Positions 13,120 to 21,000 of a DNA stretch of 27,438 nucleotides are shown here, piece by piece. The position numbers were made by a program, and so were the translations under genes. This stretch comes from a virus. The DNA is taken from the IMG/VR virus record IMGVR_UViG_3300025138_000270, positions 1 through 27,438 of that record. One strand, written 5' to 3'. Every line of letters begins with the position of its first letter. Positions within the stretch are counted from its first letter, which is position 1. The notes beneath the pieces are model-generated. The model searched no databases. It was not told where the DNA came from and saw only the letters and a program-made list of their open reading frames with translations.

Positions 13120-13151
13120 AAAGAGCGCCCTCTGTGTGGCGCTCTTTTTTT
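13120..13151 (+). terminator. Intrinsic terminator of the plus-strand island
   Basis: AAAGAGCGCC (13120-13129) pairs perfectly with GGCGCTCTTT (13138-13147) across an 8-nt loop, followed by a T-run to 13151. It is GC-rich in the stem and a strong rho-independent terminator. It is placed after the plus-strand genes and immediately before the converging gp23 gene end. Confidence 0.9.
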
Positions 13152-13152
13152 A

Positions 13153-14499
13153 TTATGAACTTACCAGAAGATCGTCTACACGGAAAATTCTGTAGTATTG
13201 GTTAGTTCTAGCGTTTGCGAGTCCATCAGATGCAGTTGCACCAACAAATGGGTTCGATACCATGCCATAACGAGTTTTGAAACCAATTTTTGGCTGGAAG
13301 CTATCCTCAGCAACGGCGCGAACCATTGTGAGAGGTACGTATGGGCAATAGAAGATACCAGCATCATATGCGTTAGTACCTTTATAACCTACGGTGATAT
13401 AGTCTACAACAGCATATGGATCAATATATACTTTTGTGCGACCATTAAGAACACCAGCAAATGTATTGCCAGTATCATCTACATTCAGGTTGTCTTTCAA
13501 CGCTGGTGCATAATCAAGCATACCAGTTGCAGACAATGCAGAAGCAACGTCCGAAGATGTAATGATAAAGTTACCACGACCTCTACGAGTTTCTTTTGCA
13601 ATTGTATTTGCTTCACGCTCGATTTGAACCATGAGACCTTTAAACTTCTCAACGCTCCAACGACCGTCTGCATCTGTGTTCAGGTTAAATGCACCATTCA
13701 GTGCAGTGTTTCCTGTAGAAGCACCAGTTTTAGCTTGGCTGTTGATCGAACGGATAACTTCGCGGTTAATCTCTGCAAGAATTTCAGTTGAAAGAATGTT
13801 AGCCAGTTCGCTTTCAGCGTCCAGACCATGAATTGCTTTCAAATCTTGTGCGAGTTCAAGCGAATATTCCGCTTTCAATGCGCGTGTTTTCGCAACAACT
13901 TGTGCTTTATCAATGGTGAAACCCATTTCATTAAACGCAGGCGAACCCCCGCCAGTGCCAAGTGCTTCGCCAGCTGCCAGAGACATACCAACACCAGTCA
14001 GAGGATCATTACGATCATCATCAAGGCCAGCTGCGCCAGCATTAGTAACGCCGTTGAAACCAGAACCGTCTGTGCTGTGAATGCCAGCGGATTCACCTGA
14101 GAATGCATGACCTGCTTCATTGAACAGGGCTTCTCCGCCATCAGTTTGACCGTTGGCTGTTGTACGATATGTGGACTTCATTGCAAAGATCAGGCCAGTT
14201 GGACCAGTCATTGGCTGAACACCACATACGTCATATGCCATCATGTTAGGCATAGCACGACGAACAAGCGAAATTAGAATTGGATCCCAATTTTGTACGT
14301 TTGCACCTGTTGAGTTGGTTGGTGCGGCTTCGCTCAATTCACCGAAACCGGTCATTTGTGCGCGTTGCTCCATGAGAGCTTTTTCTTGGTTTTCAAGCAC
14401 AACAGCGGTAACCGCTTTACGGTGCTTGTCTTGGATATTACCGGCTGATTCTTCATTCAGAACCGGTGCCCACTTTTCTACGAGTTGATTGTATTGCAT
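13153..14499 (-). CDS. 23: Major capsid protein gp23
   Basis: Forms the hexamers of the head shell. The 448-residue product aligns with T4 gp23 (521): N-terminal LVEKWAPVLNE, LENQEKAL (T4 FENQEKDF), VRRAMPNMMAYDVCGVQPM (T4 VRRAIPNLIAFDICGVQPM) and GPTGLIFAMKSTY. The N-terminal propeptide ends at GELSE before Ala58, matching the T4 gp21 cleavage site FLTE/A, so mature gp23 should begin AAPTNS. This site also calibrates the protease specificity of the phage. AAGGAG lies about 10 nt before ATG. The gene looks richer in GC than its neighbours, as expected for a highly expressed gene. No TATAAATA box directly precedes it; it is probably read from the gp67 late promoter. Confidence 0.97.
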   Translation of the reverse strand: MQYNQLVEKWAPVLNEESAGNIQDKHRKAVTAVVLENQEKALMEQRAQMTGFGELSEAAPTNSTGANVQNWDPILISLVRRAMPNMMAYDVCGVQPMTGPTGLIFAMKSTYRTTANGQTDGGEALFNEAGHAFSGESAGIHSTDGSGFNGVTNAGAAGLDDDRNDPLTGVGMSLAAGEALGTGGGSPAFNEMGFTIDKAQVVAKTRALKAEYSLELAQDLKAIHGLDAESELANILSTEILAEINREVIRSINSQAKTGASTGNTALNGAFNLNTDADGRWSVEKFKGLMVQIEREANTIAKETRRGRGNFIITSSDVASALSATGMLDYAPALKDNLNVDDTGNTFAGVLNGRTKVYIDPYAVVDYITVGYKGTNAYDAGIFYCPYVPLTMVRAVAEDSFQPKIGFKTRYGMVSNPFVGATASDGLANARTNQYYRIFRVDDLLVSS

Positions 14500-14513
14500 A
14501 ACTTTAATACTCC

Positions 14514-15605
14514 TTAGTTAGCTTTTAGGGCAGCAATATATTGCGCCATACTAGAAGAAACATCTACTTGATTAGTATCTTCATTAGTTTCTTCGGTAAG
14601 CGTTTCTTCAACAATTGCTGCTGGCGTTTCCGCTTCGCTTTTTGTTGAAAAATACGACTCTTTAATGGTTTCGATTTTGAACGCAAATGTTTCTTCGTTC
14701 TCAAAATCTACACCTTCAGCCAGTTTTAGTAATTTTGCAGCTTGTGTTTCAGCAAGATCCTTAGACGCTTCTGTAATAATCATACTACGCTTAAGGTTAT
14801 TTACTTTTTCATTCATTGCAACATTATTGGCGGTTTCTGCATTCAAAAGTCCTTCTAGGTCTTGGACTTCTTCAGCAAGTTGGTCAACTAGATCAACTTT
14901 GGATTCTGGTACTTCAATATAAGACTCAGTAAACAGGTCTTTCAACTTGCTCATGAAACCTTCTGCAATTTCAGTACGAATACCTTGCTCAACAGCAAGT
15001 CTATTCTCTTCCATCCAATTTTCGACTACATAGTTGAGATAAGAATCCATTTTGTCTACCAAATCAACTTTGGCTTCTTCAATCGATTCTTCTGTCTCGG
15101 TAGCAAACTGCTCCTCAAGACTCTCGATTTTTGCAGCAAATTCTTCGTCTAATTCTGAAACTTTAGTTGCAACACGATTGTTAATTGCAGCTTCAAAAAG
15201 TACGCTTGCCTTTGCTTTAAAATCTTCACTTAGAGACTCATCTTCAGAAATCATGACTTCCAATTCGTCTTTTGTGGTATCTTCCACAATAGCTTCCTCA
15301 TCATCCAATTCAACTTCTTCTTCCATTACACTTGCGTACAATGATTGTAGTTGAATTTTCGTCATTCCTTCTGCTTTTGCTGCCATAGCAGCTTTCATTC
15401 CCGCTTTAGTTTTAGGCGGAGATGCTTTTTTAGTTTTACCGGCAGCGGCTTTTACAGACGCGACCGAATCATCTTCACTTGGAGGCGTAGTCATGGTCGA
15501 TGGTTTATCGCCCATAGGTTCGCTTCTTTCGTTTAGATAATCTTCGTGAGATTCCACAATTTCGTTGTCATCATGGATCTCAAGTTCCTGGTTTTCATCA
15601 GTCAT
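14514..15605 (-). CDS. 22: Prohead core scaffold protein gp22
   Basis: Internal scaffold around which gp23 assembles and which gp21 later degrades. It is a 363-residue, highly acidic, almost entirely helical and coiled-coil protein with many gp21-type sites. The N-terminal 75 residues are low complexity (acidic, then an Ala/Lys-rich stretch SPPKTKAGMKAAMAAKAEG); long Glu-rich helices follow, with TEASKDLAETQAAKLLKLAEGV similar to the conserved C-terminal part of gp22 proteins. It is longer than T4 gp22 (269) because of the N-terminal extension and a Thr/Glu-rich region (about 325-350). Position between gp21 and gp23 is the standard one. AAAGGAG lies 6 nt before the start. Confidence 0.93.
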   Translation of the reverse strand: MTDENQELEIHDDNEIVESHEDYLNERSEPMGDKPSTMTTPPSEDDSVASVKAAAGKTKKASPPKTKAGMKAAMAAKAEGMTKIQLQSLYASVMEEEVELDDEEAIVEDTTKDELEVMISEDESLSEDFKAKASVLFEAAINNRVATKVSELDEEFAAKIESLEEQFATETEESIEEAKVDLVDKMDSYLNYVVENWMEENRLAVEQGIRTEIAEGFMSKLKDLFTESYIEVPESKVDLVDQLAEEVQDLEGLLNAETANNVAMNEKVNNLKRSMIITEASKDLAETQAAKLLKLAEGVDFENEETFAFKIETIKESYFSTKSEAETPAAIVEETLTEETNEDTNQVDVSSSMAQYIAALKAN

Positions 15606-15620
15606 ACTTGACTCCTTTTC

Positions 15621-16271
15621 TTATTTAAGCAACGAGAGGAAATTTTGAAACCCACGAACTTGTGCTTCCACAAGTGAGCGTGAAGATGTTTTCTTAATTT
15701 CAGTCTCTATTTTTTCAATGTCTTGTGATTCAATCAAACCATTATTCCATACCCATTCTACGCCTTCCATTATTCCATTAACAAAAGCTCCAGGCGCTGA
15801 CGGATCTTGAACAATGTCAACGGTGTTGAGTTGAAAATCATTCCCAACCTCCATTATTCCATTCTGTTTTACAAGACTTCCCATACCACGAGTCGAAACA
15901 CCTAGTTGAACACCACCATCAAGCAAGCCTTTTACAACTTTACCCATAGGAGTATCTAATATAAGTGCCTTACCCATCACATTACTTTCATCAAATTTCA
16001 TTTCCGTAATACGATGGGATACCTTATCCAAATTAACAGTGGGTCCTTCTGGATGATTTAACTCACCTACAGCACGACCAGTATTAACTTGTTCTGATAT
16101 ATATTTTTCAACGGCAGGCTTCATTACTTCCATTCTATAAATTCTGCCGTTTCTATTTGGTTGATCGGCTTGTGCAAATACACCTTCGATCTGATAAGAC
16201 TTTTCGCCATTTGCCTTTGCTTCGGTGACTAGATGTATATCATGATCACAATATTCTGCGATTAGTTTCAT
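15621..16271 (-). CDS. 21: Prohead core protease gp21
   Basis: Serine protease that matures the prohead by cutting after (L/I)xE in scaffold, internal proteins and gp23. The 216-residue product (T4 212) shows IEGVFAQADQPNRNGRIY (T4 IEGIFMQAEVVNRNKRLY), GELNHPEGPTVN with candidate catalytic His73, GVSTRGMGSL with candidate nucleophile Ser126, and DIVQDPSAPGAFV. Its presence, with a recognisable gp23 site, is what makes the capsid-targeting peptides at 232-2620 testable within one genome. AAGGG precedes ATG. It sits between the 66-aa core protein and gp22. Confidence 0.96.
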   Translation of the reverse strand: MKLIAEYCDHDIHLVTEAKANGEKSYQIEGVFAQADQPNRNGRIYRMEVMKPAVEKYISEQVNTGRAVGELNHPEGPTVNLDKVSHRITEMKFDESNVMGKALILDTPMGKVVKGLLDGGVQLGVSTRGMGSLVKQNGIMEVGNDFQLNTVDIVQDPSAPGAFVNGIMEGVEWVWNNGLIESQDIEKIETEIKKTSSRSLVEAQVRGFQNFLSLLK

Positions 16272-16274
16272 GTC

Positions 16275-16475
16275 TTATCCCTTATTCTTAAACTGTTTAA
16301 TAAATTCTTTTGCCATAGTAATTGCTTCTTTTTCAGATTCATAATCGTCCAAATGTTCTCCATCAATAGAAGCTTTAAATCTGTTACCAGATTTAGTTAC
16401 AACAATTTTGCTTTTGCCAACCATAACATTTTTTTCTACGACTAAATTTTTTATTAAATCTTTAAAAGTTTTCAT
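16275..16475 (-). CDS. Small prohead core protein, positional gp68 equivalent
   Basis: A 66-residue basic protein with an N-terminal segment MKTFKDLIKNLVVEKN of the MKTF type seen in the tagged proteins, then a small beta-alpha unit (KIVVTKSGNRFKASIDGEHL, EAITMAKEFIKQF). The Glu lies at position 14 in LVVE and so does not match the (L/I)xE at 8-10 of the others. T4 has gp67, gp68 and gp21 in this order, so by position it is a gp68-like prohead core component; direct sequence similarity to T4 gp68 (141 aa) is not evident. It starts 14 nt after the acidic gp67-like gene. Confidence 0.65.
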   Translation of the reverse strand: MKTFKDLIKNLVVEKNVMVGKSKIVVTKSGNRFKASIDGEHLDDYESEKEAITMAKEFIKQFKNKG

Positions 16476-16489
16476 TTAAATTCTCTATT

Positions 16490-16783
16490 TTATTCTTCTG
16501 CCATTTCAGAACCAAACATTTGAGTTCCTATATTAATTCTTTCAGCCTCTATAGCATCTTTAATCTTATCACCTAGCATAGACTGAAAAGAATTTCCAGC
16601 ATCTCTAAGTTCATCATTATGTACTGAATTAACAAAATCTAACATAGGTTGAGGTTCTTCAAAATCATAATCGTCATACCCATCTTCATCATCTTCATCA
16701 TCCTCAGAACCAAACTCATATTCTTCTAGTTCATCTTCATCATCGGATACTTCATAATCTATTTCAAAATCTTCATCTTCCAT
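16490..16783 (-). CDS. 67: Acidic prohead core protein, gp67-like
   Basis: A 97-residue protein. The first 44 residues are almost entirely Asp and Glu, with some Tyr and Gly. The C-terminal half, FQSMLGDKIKDAIEAERINIGTQMF, is an amphipathic helix with the KDAIE..R..I pattern I associate with the gp67 family of cyanophages. T4 gp67 is likewise a small acidic internal core protein (PIP) encoded between gp20 and gp68-gp21, although its acidic run is C-terminal. A strong AAGGAG lies 9 nt upstream and a TATAAATA late promoter a further 15-20 nt away. It is the first gene of the head-core operon after the inserted adhesin genes. Confidence 0.75.
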   Translation of the reverse strand: MEDEDFEIDYEVSDDEDELEEYEFGSEDDEDDEDGYDDYDFEEPQPMLDFVNSVHNDELRDAGNSFQSMLGDKIKDAIEAERINIGTQMFGSEMAEE

Positions 16784-16807
16784 ATCAATATCTCCTTGTA
16801 ATAGTAT

Positions 16808-16815
16808 TATTTATA
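16808..16815 (-). promoter_or_regulatory. Late promoter for gp67-68-21-22-23
   Basis: Exact TATAAATA on the minus strand, 25 nt upstream of the gp67-like start, in the gap after the 397-aa adhesin gene. No other late box is seen before gp23, so this probably drives the whole head-core operon down to the terminator at 13081-13109. Confidence 0.85.
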
Positions 16816-16835
16816 CAAAATAGAATTTACAAATA

Positions 16836-18029
16836 TTACGCTAATGAAGCAACAGTAAAAGTTAAATCATCTCCACTAGCATTACCACCTAACTGTTGAC
16901 CACCAACGGTTATAGTATCTCCTACTGCAAATCCTGAACCTTCTTCAATAACTCTAATTACGGCTTGAGTACCAACAGTTTGTATATTTAATACAGCATC
17001 TATTCCACTTCCACTTGTAGTGAATGTTACTGCAGAAGTTGTTGTATTTGATGTCCAGTTAGGATTATTACCAACACCACTAAAACCTCCTCCTGTAAGA
17101 TTACCACCCGACACAACTTCAATATCTGTCACATAAACGGTCGCTCCAGCAAGTCTACCTCCTGTAAAATCAAAAGTACCATTACAAAAAACAAATAAAT
17201 AATTACCCGATGTGGTTATTGTAGTTACACTTGATATCCAATCCGTTGCGCCACCACTAGAATTTTGAGTTGTATTTAATAGTATTTGTTGATTTCCATT
17301 GCTAGGATCAACAGCATAAGCAAATAAATCATAAGCATCTCCTCCTGATTCCGCTCTATATAGAAATTTAACTCTTTCGCCAGCCGCAACTGCCCTAGCA
17401 GTTGCAGAATATAAAATCGGACCTCTGACAACATCAAATCCCGTATCGGTCCACATGCTGCTACTTAATCTAATAGCATTATGTCCTGATGCTGATCCGT
17501 CTATAATATAGTCTGGCGTAATAAAAGATACAGTAAATGATGGATCACCAGTACGATTAAAATTTCCAGAATGGCTAATATTTGTATCTTTATGAGGACC
17601 ACTATTACCAGCTTGATTGTTTGCTGTTACATTTAAATTATTTGCAGGATATGTTGTATCGGTAAGACTGGTCACACTAGTTCCAGGGGTATTAGAAACT
17701 CCTGTAACCAATTGACCTAACATGACTTCCCATCCTGTAAAAGTCTTAACTACTACAGTATCTCCAGCGGCATCAGTAGTAGATCCATCAGTTCCAAACG
17801 TTTGAACAAGCATATTATGATTTGTATTAAACAATCCAGGACCGGAACTTGGGGCAGTTACTGTGTAAAAATCCCAAAGAGAAATATCTCCAGATGCTGG
17901 AACTAAAGGATGATCAACACGTTCTGCGGAAGTTAAATTACCATTATAATTTTGTGTTAGAGATGCGCCATTACCAAACTCCGAATTTATATCATTTAAT
18001 GTTATTGTTCCACTGAATGGTAAAGTCAT
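16836..18029 (-). CDS. Virion adhesin or fibre-associated protein, Gly/Thr/Ser-rich
   Basis: A 397-residue protein rich in Gly, Thr, Ser and Asn, without signal peptide. The N-terminus PFSGTITLNDINSEFGNGAS followed by GDISLWDFY is the small attachment-type module that many tail-fibre and virion proteins carry at their start. The middle (about 180-310) has an alternating beta pattern suggesting a jelly-roll or carbohydrate-binding domain. The C-terminus IRVIEEGSGFAVGDTITVGGQQLGG resembles beta-rich repeats found in phage structural proteins. Its start overlaps the stop of the giant fibre gene (ATGA), so the two are co-translated and probably form one receptor-binding assembly. The exact role is inferred. 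Confidence 0.75.
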   Translation of the reverse strand: MTLPFSGTITLNDINSEFGNGASLTQNYNGNLTSAERVDHPLVPASGDISLWDFYTVTAPSSGPGLFNTNHNMLVQTFGTDGSTTDAAGDTVVVKTFTGWEVMLGQLVTGVSNTPGTSVTSLTDTTYPANNLNVTANNQAGNSGPHKDTNISHSGNFNRTGDPSFTVSFITPDYIIDGSASGHNAIRLSSSMWTDTGFDVVRGPILYSATARAVAAGERVKFLYRAESGGDAYDLFAYAVDPSNGNQQILLNTTQNSSGGATDWISSVTTITTSGNYLFVFCNGTFDFTGGRLAGATVYVTDIEVVSGGNLTGGGFSGVGNNPNWTSNTTTSAVTFTTSGSGIDAVLNIQTVGTQAVIRVIEEGSGFAVGDTITVGGQQLGGNASGDDLTFTVASLA

Positions 18030-21000
18030 TTTTTACTTTCTAATTCTTCAATTCTTGCTTTTAATTCTTTAATAGATTCGATCAAGATAGGTACAAGTTT
18101 TTCGTAATAAACAGCTTTGTATCCATCAACTCTATCCACAACAACTTCTGGCATTACCTTTTCAACTTCCTGAGCAATAACTCCAGCTTCTCTTTTATTT
18201 CTAGGCGTAAAAATAAAGTCCGCTTTTTCATTCCAATTAAATGTATAACCATTTAAATTATCTACTTTTTCAAGAGCATTATCAATTTTTTCTAAGTTTT
18301 CTTTAAGTCTCAAGTCCGAAGAAAATGCTGCAGTCACATTTCCAGTCGCTGTAATTGCTCCAGTTACAGCAAGAGTTGAACCATCAAACGTCATATTAGC
18401 TTCACCATTTAAAGTGTTTGCAGTTCCACTACCTGTTATGACTCTATTATTAGCATTTGAATTAACTGTGGTTCCTGGAGATGAAGATATTTTAATTTTA
18501 TCACCATTTGATGATGCTGAAGAAGTTCCCAGAATTGTTATTCCTGTACCTGCTATAAAATCTAGTCTATCTGTTCCAGAATTGGCATTTGCGCTAGAAG
18601 CACTTGCAACAAATGATCCTGTACCACCATCTTCAGATATTGTAATACCAGTATATGCATTATCGCCAGATGTACCATCAGATGCCGCTGTTATTCTACC
18701 CTGTGCATCAACAGTAATATCTGCAGTAGTATATGATCCTGGCGTTACCGCAGTATTTGCCAAGTTAATAGTGCCTGTAGAAGTAATAGTTCCGCCAGAC
18801 AGTCCTGTTCCGGTAGCAACAGAAGTGACTCCAGATACGGGCGGAGTTATAAAAGTAAATCCACCAGAACCATCAGTTTTTAAAATTTGACCAGAAGTGC
18901 CGTCACTTATTCCTAGATCAGTTATTGATGTTGGTGTACCGCTAACTTCGGAGTATGTCATAATGGGAATTCTAGCTGAGTCCAAAATACCCGATGTTAT
19001 ATCCGAAGTAGCTAAAGTTGGTATTCTATCTGAGTCAAAAATACCCGATGTTATTTTTGAAGCGGCTAAATTAGGAATTCTAGCATCCGCAAAAGCACCA
19101 GATGTTATTTTTGAAGCGGCTAAACTAGGAATTCTAGCATCCGCAAAAGCACCAGATGTTATTTTTGAAGCGGCTAAACTAGGTATTTCAGAAGCATCTA
19201 AAGGATCTACATTTAAAGTATATACGCCACTACTATATGCTAATTGCGTATAGCTTGCAGTGCCTGTGGTTGCTGCTGAAAAATGTGCCCGTGTCTCAGC
19301 GGCACTTGGTCCTGTGTAAGATATAACTCCTGTTGATGTATTATAGCTAAATGAACCGTCACCGCCATTGTCAGATGATCCAATAGCTGCTCTTGCTCTT
19401 GCTGTAGTATGATAAAGATTTGTGCCCTCATTCAGATTATCTGTATTATATCCTGATATTAAATTTGTACCACCTGCAAGGGGACTAGCAAAGGCTTTAT
19501 TAAATGCAAAAGCATCACTGTCCGCGTTATATAATATTGTAGCACCCGCGCCATCTATTGTGATACCACCGCCATCAGCGGCGGCTGCATTTGCAGCACC
19601 TTTTGCAATTTCTATATTCTTATCAGCAATGCTGAGTTCGGTAGAATTGACAGTGGTAGTTGTTCCTTGAACTTCCAAATCACCTTTTATTTGAACCGTT
19701 CCACCAATACCACTTGCTGGTGCTGGATCAATTACAATAGGACCAGATACATTATTAATATCAAATCCGTTTAAATCTAGATTACCTCCAAGTTGTGGAG
19801 ATTTGTCCTCGAAAACTTCACGAAATATTGTTGCAAGTTCAAATGTAGTATAAGGATCTTTATACCAAGTTTTAGGCGGCACAGAATTTGGATTATGAAA
19901 TATTCTACCTAAACTAAATTCTTCTTTAAAAAAGTCTATAGGTGTACCGGTACCATCTAAATCACTATCAAGTTTTTGATAACCAACTGGTAAATTATAT
20001 GTTGATGTTGCTGCAGAATCTATATAAATGTAAACTTCTTCATTATTAATATCAACAATAGCATCATCCATATTAATATCGCTTAATCCACCACCTTTAA
20101 ATGTACCTTGAAATGTACCGGCTTTAACACCATTTGTTACATATCCATATTGCACTTGACCAGCAAAACTTTTAGCGCGTCCTTCAAAATTATTAATAAG
20201 GTCAAAGTCGAATATCATATTATCATTTGGAACAGAACTACCAAAATTAGATAGTGTAATCACTAGATGTTCTAAATCTTTTTTAATTCTTATCGCTGTT
20301 GAACCTGCATCTGCCCACGACGAATGTGTTGTACCACCAATCTCACTTGTACCATCAAAATCTAAAATATGCTGATCTTCTTGGAAAGCATTTAATACAA
20401 GTGCATAACTTGTATATACTTTTGTACTATGGTCCATAGGAGTATCACTGCCATCAAATCCTGCAGGATTAGGTGTTCTGAATAATGTTAAAGTTGATTT
20501 CTTTTCAAATACGCCATCGGCATCTTCTGCATTTTTTTTACCCTCATTTATAAAACCTATAACAAATCCCATAGATTTATTAGAACTATCTCCAGTAAAA
20601 ACTATATCAGCTTCATATTCCTCATAACTTTTGTCCGATACAAGACCAGTTATGCTTTGTTCATCATGATCAGAAGTCAAAGTTTTTACTATATGATTTG
20701 TTATATCATAAAATACAAACCCTAAATTACTATCATTAAAAGGATAATTTGAATATTCTTCTGTTGAGTTTGTCGTACTACCGTGATTGAAAGTATTCCA
20801 AGTAGAGTGAATTAAGTCTTGTTTATTGTTTTGTGCATTTACATTTGAGTTTGGCAAAGGTCTATTTGCCAGTTCTATAGCAAGTTCTGCATCAGTAGAA
20901 ACAATTTTGCCAGATTTTACAATATAATCCCATTCATATTGATTTAATATGGCATTATAAGATAAAAATTGTCCGTGGGCGCCACTACCTAGTTGTGATA

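Noticed and set aside
13198-13791. 197-codon plus-strand open frame opposite gp23
   Set aside because: It is antisense to the capsid gene, has Cys/Ile/Ser-rich composition typical of a reverse-strand shadow, no ribosome binding site and no family resemblance.
18957-19200. CRISPR-like direct repeats
   Set aside because: The units are contiguous, without unique spacers, and in frame with protein repeats.
18414-19253. Plus-strand open frames (158 and 118 codons) opposite the fibre gene, one with repeats
   Set aside because: The repeats are the mirror of the 54-bp fibre repeats and the frames lack start signals; the minus-strand S74 fibre explains the DNA.
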